A stretch of 64,000 bases of DNA, taken from Steroidobacter agaridevorans. Its GTDB lineage: Bacteria > Pseudomonadota > Gammaproteobacteria > Steroidobacterales > Steroidobacteraceae. Below, piece by piece: positions 1-8,392 of this stretch. The first letter of the stretch is position 1. Each line of letters opens with the position of its first letter. The DNA lies in NCBI RefSeq assembly GCF_009932555.1, contig NZ_BLJO01000001.1, positions 186,400-250,399 of the forward strand, read 5' to 3'. Both the position numbers and the translations under genes were made by a program. The notes under the pieces were generated by a model. That model was not told where the DNA came from, did no database searches, and worked only from the letters and a program-made list of their open reading frames with translations.

Positions 1-626
1 TTGACAGTCGTCGTGGCCGGAACCGTGCCATTGAAAGTCAGCGTCCTCTGAACGCCGTCGACGTATGCTTTCAGCCGGTTCGCGTTGCCGCTGAGCGTAC
101 CGTCATAAACCAGAGCCACGTGGTGCCAAGCGGTGTCGCTGAGAGTGAGGTACCCGTATGTATCCGAGCCATTGCTGAGCTGGAAGTACAGACTGCCGTC
201 TTCCCAAGCCTCGATTGCCACGTCATGGTTAGTGGTTTGCTTACCCACCAGCACCATGCCTCCAGTCACCGACCGCTTCAACCAGGTCGCCAATGTCAGC
301 TTGTTTACGCCATTGATCGCTGCAATATCGCCCAGCTCTACATTGTCGGTCTCATTGAGGGCCAGGCCATTACCAACGACGCCAGCTGTCCAGGTCGGCG
401 TTCCGGAAAAAGTACCATTGTGACCATTGCCGCTATCGTCATTCAGCACAGTCCCGCTTGACTGGTCATAGCTCCAGTGGGCCACCAGATCCGTAGTCGA
501 GGGCACGGCTGCTACATCGTTACTGACGACGAGAAGCGCCAGCGCCGCACACAGCAATAGGCCGAAGTATCTGGCCCCCTCTGCTAACGATGACAGTCCT
601 GTTGTCACCTGGAATGACTTGGCCAT
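1..626 (-). CDS. LamG (concanavalin A-like) domain secreted protein, 3' end beyond window
   Basis: Reading the minus strand from an ATG at 626 gives a basic N-terminus, a hydrophobic segment (residues about 22-36, FGLLLCAALALLVV) and then a LamG/jelly-roll sequence: DLVAHWSYDQSSG, DDSGNGHNG, LATWLKRS, WHHVALVYDG and KAYVDGVQRTL. These are the typical landmarks of the Laminin_G_3 fold, which binds carbohydrate or mediates adhesion in exported proteins. The frame stays open to the window edge, so the C-terminus is missing. In-frame ATGs at 701 and 719 also exist. I chose 626 because it places a normal signal peptide at the start and has an AAGGA-like sequence upstream. Substrate is unknown. Confidence 0.7.
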   Translation of the reverse strand, partial: MAKSFQVTTGLSSLAEGARYFGLLLCAALALLVVSNDVAAVPSTTDLVAHWSYDQSSGTVLNDDSGNGHNGTFSGTPTWTAGVVGNGLALNETDNVELGDIAAINGVNKLTLATWLKRSVTGGMVLVGKQTTNHDVAIEAWEDGSLYFQLSNGSDTYGYLTLSDTAWHHVALVYDGTLSGNANRLKAYVDGVQRTLTFNGTVPATTTV

Positions 627-1053
627 ATAGGTCCATCGGTCCTTGAACGTTGTCTGGGAAGCTTGCTGCGCGAGGAGTATCCAGAGCGCCACGATGGACA
701 TCAACGCACTTTCCGCCATTCACGACACCATTGGACGTGCGAAATTTTTTCGCGTGCCATTGACGGAAGAGCGGCCGTTGCGCGTGTTTCAGCAGCTACG
801 CGATTAGCTGGCGCGGATGGCGCAAAGATCCAACCGGTCTGCGATTGCGCGCGGCCGGCGTGTCATCGAGGATCGTCAGGACTTACTTAGGGCAACCTCG
901 CTACGCTCGTTAACCGTCGTCGCTGTTGCACTCACGTTCGGCAGTCCAAGCCGCGTGCGCAAGGCGATCACTGGAACGATCGCGCCACGAGGGGGCAATT
1001 CCAGGCGCGGCGACGCTGACGTTATGAGTAACAGCCAGCGTCGTGCGCAGCGT
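627..1053. other. Intergenic stretch with one small ORF
   Basis: This is about 430 bases between the LamG gene and the end of the LysM gene. The only coding-like item is a 37-codon plus-strand ORF at 694-807 (starts MDINALSAIHDTIGRAKFF, ends QQLRD). It has reasonable amino-acid composition but no strong ribosome-binding site and no family I recognise. It may be a remnant. The rest shows no clear hairpin or promoter that I can defend. Confidence 0.25.
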
Positions 1054-3684
1054 CTACAGTCGCAAATTATTGACGTAGACCTGCAGTTTATCCGGCGGCA
1101 TGTTGTTCACCGCCTGCATCGTCTCCGCGGGGGTCAGGGGGCGTCCATCGGGGCTCAAAGTCTTGGCCCCACGGCGGCCCTCCTCCATGAGCAGAGGCAC
1201 GACCGGGATGGATTGGTAATATTTGTCTTGACCCAGGTCGCCGATGATCCTGGCGGCCTCGGGAGTGAAGCCGGCATCGATCAGAAACTGATAGGACGCT
1301 TCGATCTTGGCGTTCTCGTCCCGCTGGCCGGCCAAGGCGCTGTTGCCGAACACCGAGATGCCCACCATTACCGCACCGGTCAGCGCGCCGGCCGGACCGG
1401 AGGACAAGGTCATCACGACCGTTCCTACGCCGCCGATCGCATGGAGGCCGGCCTCGACTTCCTTGTACGGACGATCGGACAACAACGCATCGACCATTTT
1501 GGCGACATCGCCCGTTGCTGAAATCAGGCCGAGCGCGCGATTCCAGTTTTCGAAACGCACCTCGCCGCGGATCCCCCGCTGAGTGTCGGTGAACGGCGTG
1601 TCCGCACCGACCGGCACGCTGCCGGGCCGATGCATCAGATCGCGGATGTCCTTGTGCAGACCCGCGGCGTCGCCGAATGCGGCGATCGTATTGGCCCAGG
1701 TCGGATCACTGATCAGCTCGCTGGTGGATTTGGCGAAGATCAGACCCGCCGCTGCCACACCGATCGATCTGAAGGTGATACCAGCCGGTTGATCCGGGTT
1801 GAAGCCTTCGATGCCACGCAACGCGCTGTCGAACTGCTTCAGGCGTGTTTGCAGCAGGAGCGCATTGTCCCCTGGCACGTCCACCAGTTTCTCGAGCGCC
1901 GAGATCGCCTGCTGATACTGCGAGGCGTCCTTGCCCAGCATATTGGCGTAACGCTTGCCCAGTTGTTCCAACTGAGTTTTGGCGTTGGCGACACTGGCAG
2001 GATCGGTTCGGTCGAGGCCGGCGAACACCGCCAATGCGTTTTGTTGGATCGCGTCCGTGGCCAGGCGCTTGAGCAGTTCCGCGCCTTCCTTCGACACCTT
2101 GTTGACATCGAACAGGCTCAACATCGAGTCGGCCTCGGGGCCAACCAGAAAACTGCGATCGCGGGAAGCGGCGAGACCGATCGCCTGCAAGACCGAATCC
2201 TTGTTGGCGAGATCCTTCAGCTGCGATTCCAGCTCGGGATACGTCGCCTTCACGTCGGCGGGCAGGTCGTTGAGGCCGACGAGCGCCTGCTTGAGCTGGT
2301 TGCCGCTGTCGACCAGGCGCTGTTCCAACTCACGAAATTTCGTCTGCCACTGCGGATCTTTGCCGTTGACATACTCCTCAACCGCCTTGGCGAGCGCCTC
2401 CGGCGGCAAGCCTTCGGCGTACTTCAGCACCCGGCCGAGCTCGGTGAGCATGCTCTGATATTCGGCCAGGTCGGCCTTGGCCCGTTGCTCCACAGCCTGC
2501 GCGCCTTGAAGGACGCCGCGCACGATGACGCCAGCTTCTTCAGTGCGTCCCTTCGCTTCCAGCTGCCGCGCCAATTCCAGCCCCAGTGCGGGACTGGCCC
2601 CGTCGCGGATGGAATTGGAAATGTTTTCACTCAGCGGAACCCACTGTCCGCGCCAGTCGCCCGCATGAGCCAGATAGGTGCTCGCGATGTCGCTGGTGAG
2701 TTGCTTCGCTTCGGGACTGTCGCCCAACGAACCCACGACACGCGCCATGTTCGTGTACGAAGTGCCGCCGAACTTTTCGCCCGCGTACATCGGTTTGACC
2801 TCGGCGATCTTCATGATCGTGTCGAGGTTCTGCGTCACGACGGCGTAGGCCAGCTCTGGCGGCAGGCCGGCGGTCAGCTGAGCCAATCGTCCGGATGCGT
2901 CGTTCGCCGGTGTGACCCAGGCCCTGGGGTCGCCGTTGTCCTTGAAGTTCGCGAATGGCTCAGCGACCCACGGCTCAACCCGATCGCGCATCAAGCTTGC
3001 AAGCTCTGGGCTCGTGGCCAGTCGTGCACGCGCCTCCGGCGACATCGACTCCCACTGGCTCTTGAGTATGTTCATCACGGCTTTGGCGTCGCCGCCGCCT
3101 CGCGCGACATCGAGCGCGAATGTGACTTCGTGATCGACTTTCAGCTCGCCAACAATTTCCTTCACCACGGACACCGTCTGCGGATCGTTGCCATAGCGTG
3201 CCGCGATGCTGATGCCGTAGTGCTCGATCCCTTCGGTGTCATACACAGCACCCGTCGGTCTCGCGCGGTATTCCGCGGCGTATCGGTCCTGCATCTCCGC
3301 CTCGATGGCAGCTTTCAATTCCGCCCGCGCCTCTGGCGTCGGCGACTGCTGATACTTCAGAACCGCCGCGTCGACTCGTTCCTTTGGCGACAGCGTACGT
3401 CCGTCCGCAGGCGCTGCCATGTTGAATACCTCGACTGTCTCGGACTCATCCACGGGGATCTGCAACGTCTCGTCCGGATACAGCGTCTCCCAGTTGAGGA
3501 TCTGCGGATTGGCGTCTTTGATACGTTGTTCGAATACCGGACGCGGCGTCTCGCCGCGGTACTGGTCCGATATCAGTGCGACGGTTTCACCGCGCTTGAT
3601 GGTATGTGTCACCGTCGGCTTTACAGTGTCGACCAGAGCCTGAAAGGTGCGCGCTACGGAAGTGAACGCATCGATAAATGCCAT
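1054..3684 (-). CDS. Large LysM-domain helical protein; candidate type III substrate
   Basis: The product has 876 residues. A LysM-like module covers about residues 25-77 (HTIKRGETVALISDQYRG, NWETLYPDETLQIP), a fold that binds peptidoglycan or chitin. There is no signal peptide. The middle, roughly 100-620, is Ala/Glu/Leu-rich and predicted helical or coiled-coil. Two hydrophobic stretches near the C-terminal third (SIGVAAAGLIFA and GGVGTVVMTLSSGPAGALTGAVMV split by about 120 residues) could insert in membranes. It lies divergent to the sigma/kinase genes and one step away from the type III operon. Lack of a Sec signal, size and amphipathic helices fit a type III effector or translocator, but I cannot name a family. 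AGGTG sits 8 bases before the ATG. Confidence 0.7.
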   Translation of the reverse strand: MAFIDAFTSVARTFQALVDTVKPTVTHTIKRGETVALISDQYRGETPRPVFEQRIKDANPQILNWETLYPDETLQIPVDESETVEVFNMAAPADGRTLSPKERVDAAVLKYQQSPTPEARAELKAAIEAEMQDRYAAEYRARPTGAVYDTEGIEHYGISIAARYGNDPQTVSVVKEIVGELKVDHEVTFALDVARGGGDAKAVMNILKSQWESMSPEARARLATSPELASLMRDRVEPWVAEPFANFKDNGDPRAWVTPANDASGRLAQLTAGLPPELAYAVVTQNLDTIMKIAEVKPMYAGEKFGGTSYTNMARVVGSLGDSPEAKQLTSDIASTYLAHAGDWRGQWVPLSENISNSIRDGASPALGLELARQLEAKGRTEEAGVIVRGVLQGAQAVEQRAKADLAEYQSMLTELGRVLKYAEGLPPEALAKAVEEYVNGKDPQWQTKFRELEQRLVDSGNQLKQALVGLNDLPADVKATYPELESQLKDLANKDSVLQAIGLAASRDRSFLVGPEADSMLSLFDVNKVSKEGAELLKRLATDAIQQNALAVFAGLDRTDPASVANAKTQLEQLGKRYANMLGKDASQYQQAISALEKLVDVPGDNALLLQTRLKQFDSALRGIEGFNPDQPAGITFRSIGVAAAGLIFAKSTSELISDPTWANTIAAFGDAAGLHKDIRDLMHRPGSVPVGADTPFTDTQRGIRGEVRFENWNRALGLISATGDVAKMVDALLSDRPYKEVEAGLHAIGGVGTVVMTLSSGPAGALTGAVMVGISVFGNSALAGQRDENAKIEASYQFLIDAGFTPEAARIIGDLGQDKYYQSIPVVPLLMEEGRRGAKTLSPDGRPLTPAETMQAVNNMPPDKLQVYVNNLRL

Positions 3685-3929
3685 GGGTATGCACCTGTTG
3701 AACGAGCGACTTGATCACATCGATATTTGACAGGTCTCGACATTACCTAACATGTACGCCATCGCCACGAATCGCCCGCAAAAGAACGCCTAGCCCCCGA
3801 CGATTGCGGACTGGCGGTCGTCGGCAACCTTTACAAGGGACTCCGTCGCCAATCGGCGTCGTATGCACCGCTGTACAGGCTCAACATCACGTACAACAAT
3901 CGGTGTGCGATAGGGAGGTTGGCGGCTCG

Positions 3930-4529
3930 ATGCCGGCAGCAGCGTCCAAAAAACGCGACGGATATTCGCAAGTTAAGGGAACTCGAGTGCTGGAAAGCCA
4001 TCGCCGTCATGAGCTTGAACCGTCGATCGAGGCTTTATTGCCCGCGGTGTATGACGAGCTGCGGCGACTTGCGGCGACCCAAATAGCCAGGCGTGCGCAC
4101 GATGCGACGTTACAACCCACGGCCCTCGTACATGAAGCCTGGCTGCGCCTGACCCGCTCAGAATCCGCCGACTGGGAAAGTCGTGCCCATTTTATCGCGG
4201 CGGCCGCCGAAGCCATGCGGCATATATTGATCGACCGCGCTCGCCGGCGTCGGGCATTACGACACGGCGGCGGAAATCATCACGTCAATGTGGATGAAGT
4301 CGATCTTGCCGCAACCTCGGAAGAGGATGACCAGTTGCTTGCCGTCAGCACGGCCATCGACAAACTGGAAGGCGAACATCCGCAAGTCGCCGAACTGGTG
4401 AAGCTTCGGTACTTCGTCGGCCTGGAGGTCAAGGAAGCAGCGCTGGCTCTAAATGTCTCGCGCGCGACGGCGAATCGTTGGTGGACGTTCGCGAGAACGT
4501 GGATCTATAGCGAGCTGCGCAGTTCCTGA
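3930..4529 (+). CDS. ECF-type RNA polymerase sigma factor (TIGR02999-like)
   Basis: A 199-residue product if started at the ATG at 3930, which has a strong GGGAGG at 3913-3918; the open frame extends further upstream without coding character. It contains sigma region 2 (ELRRLAATQIARRAHDATLQPTALVHEAWLRL) and region 4 (VAELVKLRYFVGLEVKEAALALNVSRATANRWW). These match the ECF subgroup that typically sits beside Hanks-type kinases in Xanthomonadales and Planctomycetes. It is separated by 18 bases from the kinase gene, so the two are likely co-transcribed. No anti-sigma factor is adjacent, consistent with kinase-linked control. Target promoters are unknown; the downstream type III operon is an obvious candidate. 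Confidence 0.85.
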   Translation: MPAAASKKRDGYSQVKGTRVLESHRRHELEPSIEALLPAVYDELRRLAATQIARRAHDATLQPTALVHEAWLRLTRSESADWESRAHFIAAAAEAMRHILIDRARRRRALRHGGGNHHVNVDEVDLAATSEEDDQLLAVSTAIDKLEGEHPQVAELVKLRYFVGLEVKEAALALNVSRATANRWWTFARTWIYSELRSS

Positions 4530-4547
4530 CCCCGCGGCCCATCTAAC

Positions 4548-7379
4548 ATGAACCAGAGGCTGCAGCAGGAAGAAGCGCTGTTCTCTTCATCAATGGCGCT
4601 GCCCGAAGCCGAGCGCGTTCATTTTCTCGATCGGGCCTGCGGGAGCGATAAAGAGTTGCGGGCGCGTATCGAAGCACTGCTTGCCAGTGTGCAGCCCGCG
4701 GCGGAGCTCATCTTACCCCTCCTCCCCTTCGAGGCGCGCGCGTCCGCGGACTGGCTCGACGATCAGGTGGATGGCGAACGCATTGGCTCTTATACGCTGC
4801 TGGAACAAATCGGCGAGGGCGGCTGTGGCGTCGTTTATCTGGCCGAGCAGTCCGAGCCCCTGCAACGACAGGTCGCGCTGAAAGTCATCAAGCTCGGCAT
4901 GGACACGCGAGCCGTGATCGCCCGCTTCCAGGCGGAGCGGCAAGTGCTCGCCATCATGGATCACCCAGGCATCGCCAAGGTGTTCGATGCCGGCTCGACA
5001 CCGGCCGGTCGCCCCTACTTCGTGATGGAGCTGGTGCGGGGGATCAAGATCACCGACTACTGCACGCAATGTCAGCTCACGATCCCGGAACGGATCCGGC
5101 TGTTCATTCAAGTGTGTCACGCGATTCAGCACGCCCATTCGAAAGGGGTCATTCATCGCGACATCAAGCCTTCGAACATCCTGGTCACGTTGCATGCGGG
5201 CGCGCCGCTCGCCAAGGTAATCGACTTCGGCGTAGCCAAGGCGACGCAAGGCCGCCTGGACGATCACACCGGGTTCACGGCGTTCAACCAGTTCGTGGGC
5301 ACGCCCGCCTACATGAGTCCCGAGCAGACTTATTCGGCCACCGGTGCGGTGGACGCGCAGAGCGATATCTATGGTCTGGGCGTGCTCTTATATGAGCTTT
5401 TGACAGGCCACCTGCCCTTTCAAGGCACGGTCGGCTCGGATTCGCAGATCGCCGACATCAAGCAGCGCATTCGAGGTGACGAGCCGCAGCGGCCGTCGCA
5501 AAAATTGCGTTCGCTCACGCCCGAAGAAGCGACTCGGACCGAGGCGCGATTTCGTTGCCCGATCGCGCAGCTGAGCAAACATCTGCAAGGTGAGCTGGAT
5601 TGGATCGTACTACGCTGTCTGGAAAAGGAACCGGGCCGACGCTACGCCAGCGCCACCGAGCTGGCACAGGATCTGGAACGTCACTTGCGGCACGAGCCAG
5701 TGCTCGCACGGCCACAGACCGCCAGCTACGCGATGGCGAAGTTCGCGCGCCGGCATCGAAGCCTGGTCGCGGTATTTTCTGCGTTCATCCTCATGCTGCT
5801 GCTCTCCATGGTAGTGAGTGCGTGGCTGGCCGTACGCGCAACCCAAGCCGAACAGCGAGCGCAGACCGAGGCCGCATCGAGAGAGCAAGTCATCAACTTT
5901 CTGCGTGACGACTTGCTCGCCCAGGCGGGACCGGACGAACAGCCGGACCCCGATGTGAAGCTGCGCACCGTGCTGGACCGTGCCGCCGCCAAGGCACGCG
6001 AACGCTTCACCAGCGAGCCGTTGCTCGAAGCCAATGTGCAGCAGACGCTCGCGACAACATACGACGCCTTGGGCGATTACGGCCAAGCCCGGCAACATCA
6101 CGAGCGGGCTTTGGAGCTACGGCGCAAGCATCTCGGCGAGGATCATCCGGACACACTCAAGTCGCAGGCTTTTCTCGTCAGCATCATGATCGCCGAGGCC
6201 AGCTTCGAGGAGGCCGAGCCGCTGGCGAAGCAGACTTTGGAGCGCATGACACGCGTGCTCGGCCCCGAGCATTCCGAGACCTTGGCGCACACGGGCAATC
6301 TTGGCTTGCTGCTGTATGAGCGCGGCAAGTTCGAAGACATGGCGGAACTGCTTGCTCGCCTCCTGCCTCTGCAACAGCGCGCACTGGGCGACGCGCATGA
6401 AGCGACGCTGTCGACGATGAACAATCTGGCGATCGCGTATCGCAATCTGGGCAGGTATGCGGAAGCGGCGGAGTTGCACACGCGCGAGCTCGCAATCTGC
6501 CGCAAGGCGTTCGGGCCAGAGCATCCCGGCACACTCACCTCGATGAACAATCTGGCGAACGCCAGGTCGGATCTGGGCCTGTTCGACGAAGCGCGCGCCC
6601 TCAACCTCGAAGCGCTCCAAAAGTCGCGTCGGGCCGCGGGAGAGAATCATCCGGAAACGCTCATCCTGCAGCACAGCCTCGCCGCGAACTATCGCGATCT
6701 CGGCGACTTCGAAAGCGCGGAGCGCCTGCAGACCGACACCGTCGAGCGCGCGCGTAAAGTCAACGGCCCGACTCACACGAACACGCTGCGAGCCGAATCT
6801 TTTCTGGGCCAGATCTATCGGGATCGCCGCAAGCTGGATCAATCCGCGTCGTTGCACGAGAGTGTCATTAAACGCGCGACGGCAACGTACGGTAGCGACA
6901 ATCCCATCGCGATAATCACCTCCACGCATCTCGCCGAAACCTATCAGCAGCAAGGCAGACTGGCGGAGGCGGAAGAGTTGCTGCGCAAGCAAGCGCCGCT
7001 CGCGGTCGCAGCGTTCGGCGCAAACAACTCCTACACGCTCGATCTCAACGATTGCTTGGCTTCCGTGCTCATCGCGCGCGGAGAATTCGCAGCTGCGCTC
7101 GAGCTGCTGCGCGAGACGACAGCGCAACGACAACGTAATGCGCCGACCCATTGGAAGACATTGAATGCTCAAGTCCTGTTGGGCGCGGCATTGGCGGGCA
7201 CCGGCATGGGTGCGAGTGCCGAGAAGATATTAATGCACACCTATGACGAGTTACTAACAAGTCGCCTGCCCGCCTACGAGGGGCGGTTACGCAAGCGCAC
7301 CGCCAAGGCGCTCGTCGAGCTCTACACCGCCTGGAACAAGCCAGCGGAAGCCGCCCGCTGGCGCGATCGGATTTTGTGA
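4548..7379 (+). CDS. Hanks-type Ser/Thr protein kinase with TPR repeats
   Basis: The protein is 943 residues. The kinase domain spans about residues 80-370: glycine loop IGEGGCGVVYLAE, ATP lysine K112 in VALKVIK, catalytic D205 in HRDIKPSN, DFG at D226 and GTPAYMSPEQ in the activation segment, so it should be active. A single membrane helix follows at about 402-428 (LVAVFSAFILMLLLSMVVSAWLAV). The remaining 500 residues are tandem TPR units of the TPR_10/12 type with recurring A-x-x-x-E-x-x-H-P-x-T-L patterns, which would be periplasmic if the helix spans once. Its partner is probably the preceding sigma factor. The start at 4548 gives a normal N-terminus. Confidence 0.93.
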   Translation: MNQRLQQEEALFSSSMALPEAERVHFLDRACGSDKELRARIEALLASVQPAAELILPLLPFEARASADWLDDQVDGERIGSYTLLEQIGEGGCGVVYLAEQSEPLQRQVALKVIKLGMDTRAVIARFQAERQVLAIMDHPGIAKVFDAGSTPAGRPYFVMELVRGIKITDYCTQCQLTIPERIRLFIQVCHAIQHAHSKGVIHRDIKPSNILVTLHAGAPLAKVIDFGVAKATQGRLDDHTGFTAFNQFVGTPAYMSPEQTYSATGAVDAQSDIYGLGVLLYELLTGHLPFQGTVGSDSQIADIKQRIRGDEPQRPSQKLRSLTPEEATRTEARFRCPIAQLSKHLQGELDWIVLRCLEKEPGRRYASATELAQDLERHLRHEPVLARPQTASYAMAKFARRHRSLVAVFSAFILMLLLSMVVSAWLAVRATQAEQRAQTEAASREQVINFLRDDLLAQAGPDEQPDPDVKLRTVLDRAAAKARERFTSEPLLEANVQQTLATTYDALGDYGQARQHHERALELRRKHLGEDHPDTLKSQAFLVSIMIAEASFEEAEPLAKQTLERMTRVLGPEHSETLAHTGNLGLLLYERGKFEDMAELLARLLPLQQRALGDAHEATLSTMNNLAIAYRNLGRYAEAAELHTRELAICRKAFGPEHPGTLTSMNNLANARSDLGLFDEARALNLEALQKSRRAAGENHPETLILQHSLAANYRDLGDFESAERLQTDTVERARKVNGPTHTNTLRAESFLGQIYRDRRKLDQSASLHESVIKRATATYGSDNPIAIITSTHLAETYQQQGRLAEAEELLRKQAPLAVAAFGANNSYTLDLNDCLASVLIARGEFAAALELLRETTAQRQRNAPTHWKTLNAQVLLGAALAGTGMGASAEKILMHTYDELLTSRLPAYEGRLRKRTAKALVELYTAWNKPAEAARWRDRIL

Positions 7380-7389
7380 ACCCTCCTCG

Positions 7390-7405
7390 AGAGCCTTTTG
7401 GCTCT
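7390..7405 (+). terminator. Possible weak terminator hairpin after the kinase gene
   Basis: Perfect 6-bp stem AGAGCC/GGCTCT with a TTTT loop, 10 bases after the kinase stop and followed by TAGATTTC. There is no solid T-run, so termination may be partial. A second GC-rich hairpin (GCCGCGC, loop GTC, GCGCGGC) lies at 7429-7445, just before the ribosome-binding site of the next gene, and could affect its translation. Confidence 0.4.
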
Positions 7406-7474
7406 TAGATTTCGTATCTAGCAGTAGAGCCGCGCGTCGCGCGGCGTCGACTGACGAATATCGAAGGAGCAGGC

Positions 7475-8392
7475 ATGTCTGCATGTCCGCATTGCTCGTG
7501 CGAGCAAAGCTGGAAGTTGGGCGACGGACGCTACAAATGCCACGGTTGCGGCCGCCGTTACAGCTGGCGTTCAGTTTGGGAATCCGTGCGCCTCACCGAG
7601 GCCGCCAAGATGCAGCTGTTGAGCGCGTTCGTCCAAGGCGCCTCGGTGTACAGCCAGCGCAACGAATCGGACGCATGCGTCGACACCAAAGAGCGCTTCT
7701 ATCGTCTCATCCGGGCCTGCTGTGCAATCGAATCACGCGTGAGCCGGTCCGCCTTCGCTCTCGCGCACTGCCGGTCCGCTCCTTCGCTACAGCGCAGCGG
7801 TTTTCGAGGCTGGGCGACCGCCACGCGAGTGCTCGTCCTGGGCATCGCCGAGCATGAAGGCTCGGTGGTCGTTGGAAGCCCGTACGTTCCCGCCGACGCA
7901 AGCATTCCTCTGCTGCGCGAACGCACGGCGGTGGGCGGCGTATGGACGATCGATCATCACCAGGCGCTCGCCAACCTCCAGGTCCGCGGCAGATATGTGA
8001 TCGTCAACACTCCTCGCAGCCGGACTGTCGGCTCGACGGCCATCGAGGAATTCTGGGATTTCGCGAAAGATCGTCTGCGCGCACTTCGCAAGATTCCGTG
8101 TGATTTCTTTCATCTCTATCTCGGCGAGATGTGCTTTCGTTTCAATCACCGGCACCAGGATTTGCTGACGCTACTGACAGATCGGCTGCGAATGACGCCG
8201 ATTCAGAGCGCGCGCGAGATCATCGCCGATGCGTCGGGTCTGAGCGGTTGCTCGGGACTGAACAGTGGCAGTCCGAAAACATCCGGTACTCCGGACGTTT
8301 TGCCGCGAGACCGGCGATATCCGTTGGCGGTGTCTCAGAACACAGCTAACGTTTGCCGCACCTCCACTGATGTGAGCGCTGTCGAGCAATGA
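7475..8392 (+). CDS. IS1595/ISXO2-type transposase-like protein, probably domesticated
   Basis: The 305-residue product starts with the CPHC-CxxC zinc ribbon of IS1595 transposases (CPHCSCEQSWKLGDGRYKCHGCGRRYSWR). It ends with their hallmark block (IEEFWDFAKDRL, then YLGEMCFRFNHR). A TIDHHQAL segment fits the second catalytic Asp, and the Glu of IEEFW fits the third acidic residue. The usual VDET-type segment carrying the first Asp is not visible; that stretch reads CAIESRVSRSAFALAHCRS. I saw no terminal inverted repeats or target duplication. GAAGGAGC sits 5 bases upstream of the ATG, and the stop overlaps the sctD start as ATGA, so it is translated as the first gene of the type III operon. 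It may act as a DNA-binding regulator. Confidence 0.75.
   Translation: MSACPHCSCEQSWKLGDGRYKCHGCGRRYSWRSVWESVRLTEAAKMQLLSAFVQGASVYSQRNESDACVDTKERFYRLIRACCAIESRVSRSAFALAHCRSAPSLQRSGFRGWATATRVLVLGIAEHEGSVVVGSPYVPADASIPLLRERTAVGGVWTIDHHQALANLQVRGRYVIVNTPRSRTVGSTAIEEFWDFAKDRLRALRKIPCDFFHLYLGEMCFRFNHRHQDLLTLLTDRLRMTPIQSAREIIADASGLSGCSGLNSGSPKTSGTPDVLPRDRRYPLAVSQNTANVCRTSTDVSAVEQ

Noticed and set aside
1630..3714. Long plus-strand open frame of 694 codons
   Set aside because: It lies entirely opposite the LysM gene, is Arg/His-rich and has no domain; this is the usual antisense artefact of GC-rich coding DNA.
6117..7172. Minus-strand open frame opposite the TPR part of the kinase
   Set aside because: The repeated TPR codons leave the antisense frame open; composition is Arg/Gln-rich and not protein-like.
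7997..8008. GTGATCGTCAAC resembling the shared 16-bp box
   Set aside because: It is inside the transposase-like coding frame as codons for V-I-V-N and lacks the TGGT prefix.
7475..8392. Intact insertion sequence
   Set aside because: No terminal inverted repeats or target duplication are visible, the first catalytic Asp seems absent and the gene is coupled to sctD.
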